From Bradyrhizobium sp. B097 (GTDB lineage: Bacteria > Pseudomonadota > Alphaproteobacteria > Rhizobiales > Xanthobacteraceae): a DNA stretch of 64,000 nt. Below the pieces are notes generated by a model that worked only from the letters and a program-made list of their open reading frames with translations, ran no database searches and was not told the DNA's origin. This document shows, in pieces, positions 8,951-16,862 of the stretch. The translations under genes were made by a program, and so were the position numbers. Numbering within the stretch: position 1 is the first letter of the stretch; every line of letters starts with the position of its first letter. The DNA is taken from NCBI RefSeq assembly GCF_038957035.1, contig NZ_CP152412.1, positions 3,964,501 to 4,028,500 on the forward strand. The letters are read 5' to 3'.

Positions 8951-11900
8951 TTGCGCTTGATTATATTGGCGGTCCGGAAGCGGATATTTTCCGCTCGCCT
9001 GGCCTGTATATTCGTCATGACCTTGCTTGGTGTTGTCGGCGCGACGGGCGATGCCTTCGCCCAGGCGACCTCCACGGTCGTGACATCGCAGGAAAACCCG
9101 AGCGTAGTTGGTCAAACCGTGACCCTCGTCGCAACTGTGACGGTCACGGGCCCCTTCGTGCCAGGCGGAACGGTGGACTTCTTTGATGGAATCACCCACT
9201 TGGGATCGAGTTTTGTCGGTGCCGGCGCCGCGATATTCGACATCTCATCGCTGACTCTCGGCAGCCATACCATCACTGCCACCTATAACGGCGATACCAA
9301 CGGCAATTTGGTATCGACCTCGCCACCTATGACGCAAATCGTCATCCTGGCTCCCACCACGACCAGCCTGGTGTCGTCGGCCAATCCCAGCGCGCCCGGC
9401 CAATCGGTGACCTTCACCGCGACCGTGAGCGGCAGCGGCTCGCCGACCGGAACGGTGCAATTCAAGGATGGCGCCGCCAATCTCGGAGCCGTGGCGCTCG
9501 CCGGCGGTGTCGCCACATTCACCACCTCGTCGCTGGCTACAGGCAGTCACACCATCACCGCGGTGTATAGCGGCGACAGCAACAACACGGCGTCGATGTC
9601 CGCGGCGCTGACGCAGACCGTCAACCAGGCGGTGAGCACCACCACCGTCACGTCGTCGCCCAATCCCAGCACGCCGGGCCAATCGGTGACGTTTACCGCG
9701 ACGGTGACCGGCGCTTCGCCGACCGGGACAGTGCAATTCAAGGATGGCGCCGCCAATCTCGGAGCGGTGACGCTCGCCGGCGGAGTCGCCACATTCACCA
9801 CCTCGTCGCTGGCTACAGGCGGCCACAGCATCACGGCCGCGTACAGCGGCGACGCCAACAACACGGCATCGACGTCTGCGGCGCTGACGCAGACCGTCAA
9901 CCAGGCGGCGAGCACCACCACGGTCACCTCGTCGCTCAATCCCAGCGCGCCGGGCCAATCGGTGACCTTCACCGCGACGGTGACCGGGGCCTCGCCGACC
10001 GGGACAGTGCAATTCAAGGATGGCGCCGCCAATCTCGGAGCAGCGGTGACGCTCGCCGGCGGGGTCGCGACATTCACGACCTCATCGCTGCCCGCGGGCA
10101 GCCACAGCATCACGGCCGCGTACAGCGGCGACACCAACAACACGGCCTCGACGTCGGCCGCGCTGGCGCAGACCGTCAACCAGGCGGCGAGCACCACCAC
10201 AGTGACGTCGTCGCTCAATCCCAGCGCGCCGGGCCAATCGGTGACCGTTACCGCGACGGTGGCCGGCGCCTCGCCGACCGGGACGGTGCAATTCAAGGAT
10301 GGCGCCGCCAATCTCGGAGCAGCGGTGACGCTCGCTGGCGGTGTCGCGACGTTCACGACCTCGTCGCTGGCGACAGCCAGCCACAGCATCACGGCGGTGT
10401 ATAGCGGCGATGGCAACAACGTGGCTTCGACCTCGGCGCCGTTGACGCAGACCGTCAACAAGGCGGCGACCAGCACCAGCCTCGTATCGTCGCTCAATCC
10501 GAGCACGCCGGGCCAATCGGTGACTTTCACCGCGACGGTGACCGGCACCTCGCCGACCGGGACGGTGCAATTCAAGGATGGCGCCGCCAATCTCGGGGCG
10601 GCGGTGACGCTCGCCGGCGGGGTCGCGACATTCACGACCTCATCACTGGCGTCGGGCAGCCACACCATCACCGCGGTGTATGGCGGCGACGTCAACAACA
10701 CGACCTCGACCTCGGCAGAGTTGACGCAGACCGTCAACAAGGCCGCGACGAGCACCAGCCTCGTGTCGTCGCTCAATCCCAGCACGCCGGGCCAATCGGT
10801 GACCTTTACCGCGACCGTGACCGGCGCCTCGCCGACCGGAACGGTGCAATTCAAGGATGGCGCCGCCAATCTGGCTGGGCCGGTGACGCTCGCGGGCGGG
10901 GTCGCGACGTTCACGACCTCATCGCTGGCATCAGGCAACCACAGCATCACGGCGGTCTATGGCGGCGACGTCAACAACACGCCATCGACCTCGGCCGCGC
11001 TAGCGCAGTCCGTCAACCAGTCGGCGACGACCACCACCCTGTCGTCGTCGGTCAATCCGAGCCAGGTCGGCCAGGCGGTGACGTTTGCCGCGACCGTGAC
11101 CAGCGGCGGCGGCACGCCCGCCGGCACGGTGACATTCAAGGACGGTGCTGCCGTAATCGGCAGTGCAACATTGGGTGGCGGCGGCGTTGCGACATTGACG
11201 ATCTCGTCCCTGACGCTCGGCTCGCATTCCATCACCGCGGTCTATGGCGGCAGCGCGGCGTTTGTCACCAGCACCTCGGCGGCCCTGATCCAGGCGGTCA
11301 GTACGCCGGCTGACAGCTTGAAGCTGCGCGCGATGCAGACGCTGGCGGCGCCGGTGGTGGCGCAGAACTCGGGTGCGGCGATTTCCGGCGCGATCGATTC
11401 CGCGATCTCCGAAGCCTTTGGCGGCGATGGCGCGTTCATGACGCCGACCGGCAGCGGCATGCGCATCAATTTCGCCGCCGATCCAGACGGCAAGTCGTTC
11501 GAAGACCGCGCGCCACGCTCGGCCGATCCATTTGCCGGCATCAACAACTCGTCCGCATCGAACGGGCGCGGCTTTGCCGCGCAGACGCTGCCGGGCAACA
11601 CCACCCGTTCGACACCGCGCATCGACGACGCGTTCGGAGCGATGGCCTATGCCGCGCCCACCAAGGCGCCGCCGCGTTACGTCGAACAACGCGACTGGCT
11701 GGGCTGGGCGGAAGTGCGCGGCGCCGTGCTCGACCATTGGGGCACCGGCGCGGTCGGCACGGTCGCCGGCGCGTCGATGCTTTACGGCCACCAGGTCAAC
11801 TTGATCGCCGGATTGACGCGACGGCTGTCATCGAATTTCGTGGTTGGTGTGCTCGGCGGGTATGAGACGTTCGATTATCGGTCCGACGCCTTGCAGGGCC

Positions 11901-12496
11901 GTCTGAAGGGCGATGGCTGGACGGTCGGCTCGTATCTCGGCTGGAAGTTGACCCAGACCATTCGCTTCGATGCGGCGGTCAGCTATTCGGGCATCGGCTA
12001 TGACGGCACCGCCGGTACCGCATCCGGCAATTTCGGCGGCGAGCGCTGGATGGTGTCGAGCGGCCTGACCGGCACCTATCAGGGCTTCGGCCTGCAGTTC
12101 GAACCTTCTGCGCGCATCTACGCGCTGTGGGAGCACGAGAGCGCCTATACCGATTCCTTTGGCACGCTACAGACCGCGCGCGACTTCTCGACCGGGCGGG
12201 CCAGCGCGGGCGTCAAGGTCGCCTATCCCGTGGCATGGTCGTCGACGGTCGCGCTGGCGCCCTATCTTGGATTGTACGGCGATTACTACTTCAATTCCGA
12301 CAACGCGACCGCGGCCTTGGCGGCGTCCGGGCTTCCGGGTGCGGTCGTGCTCGAAGGCTTTTCGGCGCGCGCCATCGGCGGGGTGACTGCCAGGTTCGCC
12401 AATGGCGGCCAGGTCGCGCTCGGCGCCGAGTTCGGCGGCATCGGCGGCAATGCCAGCATCTGGATCTATCGCGCCCGCGCCTCAGTGCCGTTCTGA
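8951..12496 (+). CDS. Autotransporter with eight Ig-like repeats (adhesin-like)
   Basis: A 1181-residue surface protein. A signal peptide (hydrophobic core LACIFVMTLLGVVG, cleavage near AFAQA) is followed by eight Ig-like domains of about 93 residues each, at about 38-785. Each carries NPS..GQSVTFTATV, SPTGTVQFKDGAANLG, VATFTTSSL and SITAVYSGD motifs (Big_3 / Ig-like fold type). A 150-residue linker leads to a C-terminal beta-barrel (about 930-1181) with alternating strands and a terminal Phe, as in type V secretion autotransporters. Start choice: TTG at 8951 gives the charged n-region KRIF; ATG at 9017 would leave a poor signal. Probably an adhesin or biofilm protein anchored in the outer membrane. 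Confidence 0.87.
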   Translation: MRLIILAVRKRIFSARLACIFVMTLLGVVGATGDAFAQATSTVVTSQENPSVVGQTVTLVATVTVTGPFVPGGTVDFFDGITHLGSSFVGAGAAIFDISSLTLGSHTITATYNGDTNGNLVSTSPPMTQIVILAPTTTSLVSSANPSAPGQSVTFTATVSGSGSPTGTVQFKDGAANLGAVALAGGVATFTTSSLATGSHTITAVYSGDSNNTASMSAALTQTVNQAVSTTTVTSSPNPSTPGQSVTFTATVTGASPTGTVQFKDGAANLGAVTLAGGVATFTTSSLATGGHSITAAYSGDANNTASTSAALTQTVNQAASTTTVTSSLNPSAPGQSVTFTATVTGASPTGTVQFKDGAANLGAAVTLAGGVATFTTSSLPAGSHSITAAYSGDTNNTASTSAALAQTVNQAASTTTVTSSLNPSAPGQSVTVTATVAGASPTGTVQFKDGAANLGAAVTLAGGVATFTTSSLATASHSITAVYSGDGNNVASTSAPLTQTVNKAATSTSLVSSLNPSTPGQSVTFTATVTGTSPTGTVQFKDGAANLGAAVTLAGGVATFTTSSLASGSHTITAVYGGDVNNTTSTSAELTQTVNKAATSTSLVSSLNPSTPGQSVTFTATVTGASPTGTVQFKDGAANLAGPVTLAGGVATFTTSSLASGNHSITAVYGGDVNNTPSTSAALAQSVNQSATTTTLSSSVNPSQVGQAVTFAATVTSGGGTPAGTVTFKDGAAVIGSATLGGGGVATLTISSLTLGSHSITAVYGGSAAFVTSTSAALIQAVSTPADSLKLRAMQTLAAPVVAQNSGAAISGAIDSAISEAFGGDGAFMTPTGSGMRINFAADPDGKSFEDRAPRSADPFAGINNSSASNGRGFAAQTLPGNTTRSTPRIDDAFGAMAYAAPTKAPPRYVEQRDWLGWAEVRGAVLDHWGTGAVGTVAGASMLYGHQVNLIAGLTRRLSSNFVVGVLGGYETFDYRSDALQGRLKGDGWTVGSYLGWKLTQTIRFDAAVSYSGIGYDGTAGTASGNFGGERWMVSSGLTGTYQGFGLQFEPSARIYALWEHESAYTDSFGTLQTARDFSTGRASAGVKVAYPVAWSSTVALAPYLGLYGDYYFNSDNATAALAASGLPGAVVLEGFSARAIGGVTARFANGGQVALGAEFGGIGGNASIWIYRARASVPF
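9354..11300 (+). repeat. Tandem 276-279 bp repeats encoding Ig-like domains
   Basis: Seven consecutive units start near 9354, 9631, 9907, 10186, 10465, 10744 and 11023. The first two are about 276 bases and later ones 279, always a multiple of three. The segment encoding TGTVQFKDGAANLG is nearly identical at the DNA level in units two to seven of the protein. The first Ig domain (9060-9350) and the last are clearly diverged. This points to expansion from the centre of the array by unequal recombination. Confidence 0.9.
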
Positions 12497-12527
12497 CCAT
12501 CGCGTCGATCATCGCGAGGTCGCCTCA

Positions 12528-12574
12528 AGCATGATCCGGAAAAGTGTGAAGCGGTTTTCCGAAAAGATCATGCT
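12528..12574. repeat. Nested palindrome of the AGCATGATC family, possible terminator
   Basis: AGCATGATC (12528-12536) pairs with GATCATGCT (12566-12574), and inside it CGGAAAA (12537-12543) pairs with TTTTCCG (12555-12561). It lies 31 bases after the autotransporter stop and could end its transcript. A related palindrome stands at 52918-52946, so this is a dispersed element rather than a gene-specific terminator. Confidence 0.7.
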
Positions 12575-12624
12575 CAAGCAAGAAGCTAAATCGCGATCAC
12601 GATTCAACCTATTCTCATCGCGCT

Positions 12625-13080
12625 TTAGCGCCTGAACTGCGCGAGAAACATCCGCAACGAATCGTGCGGGCTCTCGACGTCCGCAATCACCCAGCCGTCG
12701 GCACCGTTGACGACGATGAAGTTGAGCGTGACCGCGCGGCCCTCATTGTCGAACGTGACCGTCACGTCGGTCCTGTCGAACTGCCGGCGCGGAATTGCGA
12801 TCGAGACCGGGCCGAGCCGCCAGGTCGGGCTCTGCACCAGGAAATCGTAGGGCGCGTCGTGCAGGGCGGTCCAGGCGCCGCGCAGGCTGGAATCGAAGAA
12901 TTGCCGGGCCGTTTCGTCGTCGCGCGGCAGGCCATTCGAGAACGCGGCGCTGCCTTTGCCGTAGTGGGCGTAGACGTTGCGGATCAGCGATTCCGGTGTG
13001 CGGAACCCGGCGTCGGCGGCGGCGGCTCCGAAAACCGTCGCAACCAGCGAAAAACCCGCGAGGAATTTGCCGCGTCCCAT
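12625..13080 (-). CDS. Exported DUF3828-like protein
   Basis: A 151-residue protein with a signal peptide (MGRGKFLAGFSLVATVFGAA, cleavage near ADAGF). The mature part has RTPESLIRNVYAHYG near its start and DVTVTFDNEGRAVTLNFIVV followed by NGADGWVIADVE, the pattern of DUF3828 / NTF2-like lipocalin-sized domains. The ATG at 13080 is chosen because the signal peptide begins there; the frame upstream overlaps the divergent ATP12 gene. Function unknown. It is divergent from the ATP12 chaperone with about 70 bases between starts. Confidence 0.7.
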   Translation of the reverse strand: MGRGKFLAGFSLVATVFGAAAADAGFRTPESLIRNVYAHYGKGSAAFSNGLPRDDETARQFFDSSLRGAWTALHDAPYDFLVQSPTWRLGPVSIAIPRRQFDRTDVTVTFDNEGRAVTLNFIVVNGADGWVIADVESPHDSLRMFLAQFRR

Positions 13081-13150
13081 CAGCTTTATTTGCCGTTGCC
13101 GCTGGCATATCTTGCAGGGAAATCCTTCCGAACGAAAGCCGGCCGGCGCA

Positions 13151-13936
13151 ATGCGCGAACTCTTCGACGACGTCCCAGACCAATCCCCGCTCGACCCGCA
13201 GGAGGCGGTGCGCCGCCACATCCGCAAGCCCCAGCGCAAGCGGTTCTACACCAGCGCCGGCGTGGCTGAGGCCGATGGCGGATTTGCGATCACGCTCGAC
13301 GGCAAGCAGATCCGCTCGCCGTCCGGCAAGCCGATCGTGGTGCCGAGCCGCGCCATTGCGGATGCGGTCGCGGCCGAATGGAATGCGCAGGGCGAGACCA
13401 TCGATCCCGTGACCATGCCGCTGACGCGCCTCGCCAACAGCGTGATCGAGGGGGTGATCGATCGCGTCGACGAGGTCGCCGACGATGCGGCAAAATTCCT
13501 CGGCAGCGATCTGCTGTTCTATCGCGCCGGCCATCCCGACACGCTGGTGGCGCGCGAGGCCCGGCACTGGGACCCGATCCTGTTCTGGGCCGCCGATGCG
13601 CTCGGCGCCCATTTCGTGATGGCCGAGGGGGTCATGCATGTCGGCCAGCCCGAGCCCGCGATCAAGGCGGCGCGTGCGGCGTTCCCGACCGATCCCTGGT
13701 CGGTCGCAGCGCTCCATGTGGTGACGACGCTGACCGGCTCGGCGCTGCTGGCGCTGGCGCTCGCCCATGGCGTCCGCGACGAGGACCAGGTCTGGGCGGC
13801 CGCCCATGTCGACGAGGACTGGAACATCGAGAAATGGGGAGTCGACGAGGAGGTCGCCGCGCGCCGCGCCGCCCGGCTGGTCGATTTCAGGGCCGCCGCC
13901 GGCGTCCTGAGGGAGCTCAAGTCGGCTGCCGGTTAA
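13151..13936 (+). CDS. ATP12-family F1-ATPase assembly chaperone
   Basis: A 261-residue homologue of ATP12, the chaperone that binds the alpha subunit of F1-ATPase during assembly; it is typical of alphaproteobacteria and mitochondria. It shows FYTSAGVAEADGGFAITLDG near the N-terminus, PLTRLANSVIEGV near 90-105, DLLFYRAGHPDTLVAREA near 115-135 and the C-terminal AAHVDEDWNIEKWGVDEE. The length agrees with the family. The ATG at 13151 fits the family N-terminus; a longer frame exists upstream but would overlap the divergent gene. Confidence 0.92.
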   Translation: MRELFDDVPDQSPLDPQEAVRRHIRKPQRKRFYTSAGVAEADGGFAITLDGKQIRSPSGKPIVVPSRAIADAVAAEWNAQGETIDPVTMPLTRLANSVIEGVIDRVDEVADDAAKFLGSDLLFYRAGHPDTLVAREARHWDPILFWAADALGAHFVMAEGVMHVGQPEPAIKAARAAFPTDPWSVAALHVVTTLTGSALLALALAHGVRDEDQVWAAAHVDEDWNIEKWGVDEEVAARRAARLVDFRAAAGVLRELKSAAG

Positions 13937-14000
13937 CGGGGGGTTTACGACGCCCGGCTAGCCTGCGGCACGTCCCTCGCGCCTGGCCGAGACCTCCGAC

Positions 14001-15581
14001 ATGGCACTCGCCGTCAATCCCGTGCTGCCGGTGCTTGCCTCGAACGAGGCGGGCAGCGTTGCGCCTGATCTCACGCTGGAGGCCGGCAGCGTCGTCAATG
14101 CCCAGGTGCTGAAGGTGCTGTCGGCTGACCTGGTGCGGATCGCGATCGCGAGCCTGTCGATCGACGTCCAGACCGAGGTGCCGCTGCAGCAGGGCCAGAA
14201 CCTGCAGCTTGCGGTCTCGCAGAGCAATGACGGCATCCGTCTGCAACTGGTCGGGCCGGGGGCTGACACGGGCGACGCCGTGCAATTGTCGCCGGCGGCC
14301 GCCAACGTCAGCGCCGCTCCGCAGCCCGTCGCCACGGCGCCGAAGGCCATGCTGTCGCCGCTCGAGCGCGTCACGATCACCGCGGCGGCGCAGCATGCGG
14401 CGGCGGTGCAGGGCAGCCAGGCGCCGCTGTTTGCCAATCTTGTGGCGGTCGCCGCGGCTAATCTGCCGCCGAAGCTGCAGGCCGCGATCGCGCAGGTTCT
14501 GGCGCAGCAGACCGGCTTCAACGAGAATTTGAGCGGCGATGCCGTCAAGGCCGGCTTCCAGAAATCCGGCCTGCTGCTGGAGGCGACGCTCGCCTCGGGC
14601 GTTGCGCCGGCGAGCGGCAGCGTGCCCGATCTGAAGGCCGCGCTGATCGTGCTGCGCGAGGTGCTGACCTCGCTCGGCGCCGGCGATGCCACAAGGTCTG
14701 CGTCCACGCCGCTGCAGCAGCCGGCGCTCGCCGGTGCCGGCACGGCGCCGGGCCTTGTGCCGTCAGGCACGCCCGAGCTCGAGGTACAGGAGGTCTTGCT
14801 GCCGCAGGCGCGCGTGCCGGTTGCCGAGGATCTCACCCGCGGCGCCACCCGCCTTGCAGGCGCACTCGCGGACGCGCTCGATGCCGGCCCGTCTGCGGGC
14901 GGCGCGCTCAATCTCATTCAGGAAGCGCTGCACGAGCTCGGCAACCCGGCACGGCAGGGCGCCGCGCCGCGGGAGATGCTGCCCGGCGACGTGCCCGCAC
15001 GTGGCAGCACGCCGCCACCGCCGTTTCACGGCGCGCTGCCGTCGGCCCAGGCCGTTGCGGAGCCGTCGATTGCATCAGGCACGCCGCTTGCGACCGCTGC
15101 GCACCGCCTGTTGGAAAACACCGACGCGGCGCTGGCGCGGCAGACGCTGCTGCAGATCGCCTCGCTGCTGGATAGTGGCGACGGCACGCGTCCGCCGCTC
15201 GACGCCATGGTGCCGCGCTGGAATTTCGAGATTCCGTTCCTGACCCAGCAGGGTACGGCGATGGCGCAGTTCGAGATTGCCCGCGACGGCGGCGGCAACG
15301 AGATCGAAGCCGCCAAGCGGGTGTGGCGGGCGCGCTTCACGCTCGACGTCGAGCCGGCCGGTCCGGTGCACGCGCTGGTCTCGCTGAACGGCGAGCGCAC
15401 CTCGGTGCGGATGTGGGCCGAGCATCCGTCGACCGCCGCGCAATTGCGCGCCGGCGCCTCCGAACTGAGCCTGGCGCTGACCCGGGCTGAGCTCGTGCCC
15501 GGCGACATCGAGATCCGCGACGGCAGCCCGCCGCAGCCTGCGCCCGCGCGCGCCGGCCATTTCCTGGACCGCGCATCATGA
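14001..15581 (+). CDS. fliK: Flagellar hook-length control protein FliK
   Basis: FliK measures hook length and signals FlhB to switch the flagellar type III exporter from hook to filament substrates. This 526-residue protein is Ala/Pro-rich and low in structure over its first two thirds. It ends in a hook-length-control-type C-terminal domain of about 120 residues (FEIPFLTQQGTAMAQFEIARDGG cut here, then RARFTLDVEPAGPVHALVSL and VRMWAEHPSTAAQLRAG). The stop overlaps the next gene by four bases (ATGA), so it is coupled to the FlhB-tail protein. No other flagellar gene is in the window. Other FliK-like domain proteins share this layout, so the precise role is inferred. Confidence 0.82.
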   Translation: MALAVNPVLPVLASNEAGSVAPDLTLEAGSVVNAQVLKVLSADLVRIAIASLSIDVQTEVPLQQGQNLQLAVSQSNDGIRLQLVGPGADTGDAVQLSPAAANVSAAPQPVATAPKAMLSPLERVTITAAAQHAAAVQGSQAPLFANLVAVAAANLPPKLQAAIAQVLAQQTGFNENLSGDAVKAGFQKSGLLLEATLASGVAPASGSVPDLKAALIVLREVLTSLGAGDATRSASTPLQQPALAGAGTAPGLVPSGTPELEVQEVLLPQARVPVAEDLTRGATRLAGALADALDAGPSAGGALNLIQEALHELGNPARQGAAPREMLPGDVPARGSTPPPPFHGALPSAQAVAEPSIASGTPLATAAHRLLENTDAALARQTLLQIASLLDSGDGTRPPLDAMVPRWNFEIPFLTQQGTAMAQFEIARDGGGNEIEAAKRVWRARFTLDVEPAGPVHALVSLNGERTSVRMWAEHPSTAAQLRAGASELSLALTRAELVPGDIEIRDGSPPQPAPARAGHFLDRAS

Positions 15582-15841
15582 GCGATGCGCCGAACCAACT
15601 CGCGGTCGCGCTGCATTACGACCACGCCGGCGCGCCGCGCGTGGTGGCGAAAGGCAAGGGCGCGATCGGCGCCAAGATCATCGAGGTTGCCAAGGCCAAC
15701 GACATCCCGATCGAGGAGAACGAGGTCTTGGCCGGCGCGCTCTCCAACGTCGAGCTCGGCGACGAGATCCCGGCCGAGCTCTACAAGGCCGTCGCCGAGG
15801 TGCTGGTGTTCGTGCTGCGAATGTCGGGGCGGGCGCGGTAG
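15578..15841 (+). CDS. FlhB C-terminal-domain-like protein (FlhX type)
   Basis: An 87-residue protein matching only the cytoplasmic C-terminal part of FlhB/YscU after the autocleavage site. It has VALHYDHAGAPRVVAKGKG, IIEVAKANDIPIEENEVLA and ELGDEIPAELYKAVAEVL. It lacks the membrane domain and the NPTH cleavage motif, so it resembles the free C-terminal fragment made by FlhB processing. Such stand-alone proteins (FlhX in some bacteria) can substitute for FlhB-C. It overlaps fliK by ATGA, fitting a shared role in export substrate switching. Confidence 0.85.
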   Translation: MSDAPNQLAVALHYDHAGAPRVVAKGKGAIGAKIIEVAKANDIPIEENEVLAGALSNVELGDEIPAELYKAVAEVLVFVLRMSGRAR

Positions 15842-15845
15842 CGAT

Positions 15846-15891
15846 AGCGTTTTCAAGCGAAGTGGACACCGGTTCGCGTGAAGAAAGCGCG
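15846..15891. repeat. Dispersed element, GCGTTTTC..GCGAAGTGG..ACCGGTTCGCGTGAAG family
   Basis: Starts just after the FlhB-tail gene. The same sequence, reverse-complemented and slightly diverged, is at 48721-48768; a shorter relative (GAACGAAGCGGGACACCGG) lies at 20828-20846. Recurrence in intergenic positions in both orientations marks a mobile-like repeat family. Confidence 0.7.
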
Positions 15892-15974
15892 TCAGGCAAC
15901 CGAGACTTATTGCCATCCTTTCACCACGATGGCATCCACCATCGTCGCCAACCCGAACCCGCTCAGGTTCCGCC

Positions 15975-16798
15975 GTGAGTCCCGTCGTGATCCATCGCCG
16001 CCATGCGCTCGGTCTGTTTGCTGTCGCCACCATCCTGCCGTCGCGCAGCTTCGCCAACGTGTCGTACCAGCGCAGCGAGTTTCGCGAGGACCTGCAAAAG
16101 CGGTTCTTCGATCTCGGCACCGAGGGCACCTTCGTCGGCTACAAGGTTGACGACTATCTGATCATCGCGAGCGACAAGGTTCGCTCGGGCGAGGGCAAAT
16201 TGCCGGCCTCGACCTTCAAGATACCGAATGCGCTGATCGCGCTCGAGACCGGCGTGGTGCAGGATCCCGACAAGGACGTCTTCAAGTGGGACGGCACGAC
16301 ACGCAGCATCGAGGCCTGGAACAAGGACCATACGCTGCGCTCGGCGCTCGCGGTGTCGGCATTCCCGTGTTCCAGGAGATCGCCCGCCGGATCGGCGCGG
16401 AGCGGATGCAGAAATATCTCGACGTCATCGACTACGGCAACCGCGACATCGGCGGCGGCATCGACCAGTTCTGGGTGACGGGCAATTTGCGGATCGATCC
16501 GGTGCAGCAGATCGATTTCCTCGACCGGCTGCGCCGCGGCGTGCTGCCGGTCGGCAAGCGCAGCCAGCAGCTGGTGTGCGATGTTCTTCCCGTGACGAAA
16601 GCCGGTGACGCCGTCATTCACGCCAAGACTGGCCTCACCGACAAGGAGCACGGCGCGCTCGGCTGGCTGGTCGGCTGGGCCGAGAAAGGCAGCGAGATCA
16701 CCGTGTTCGCGATGAACATGGACTGCAAGACGCAGGCGCAGATCGATGCGCGAATGAGCGTCACGCAGCAATGCCTCACCGATATCGTCGCGCTGTGA
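15975..16798 (+). pseudogene. Class D beta-lactamase interrupted by a single-base frameshift
   Basis: Two overlapping frames together make one OXA-type serine beta-lactamase. The first part has a signal-like N-terminus (HALGLFAVATILP) and the active-site SxxK as ASTFKIPNALIALETG. The second part has PVFQEIARRIG, the YGN motif (IDYGNRDIGG), FWVTGNL, the KTG motif (HAKTGL) and LGWLVGWAE. The frame changes by one base at 16361-16366, inside the SxV motif region (VSA, then PVF). One base appears lost from the codon for the third motif residue. All other hallmarks are intact, so the decay is recent or a sequencing error. The start is GTG at 15975. Confidence 0.88.
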
Positions 16799-16862
16799 CT
16801 GGCTGATCGCTACGCAAGCGCTTTTGCGTTTGTCGTCCGCGCAAACGCCTTGCAGCGCGCTT

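Noticed and set aside
9547..10950. 467-residue antisense open frame across the Ig repeats
   Set aside because: The 279-base repeat keeps both strands open once one unit is stop-free, so the frame is a by-product of the repeats. No start with ribosome site.
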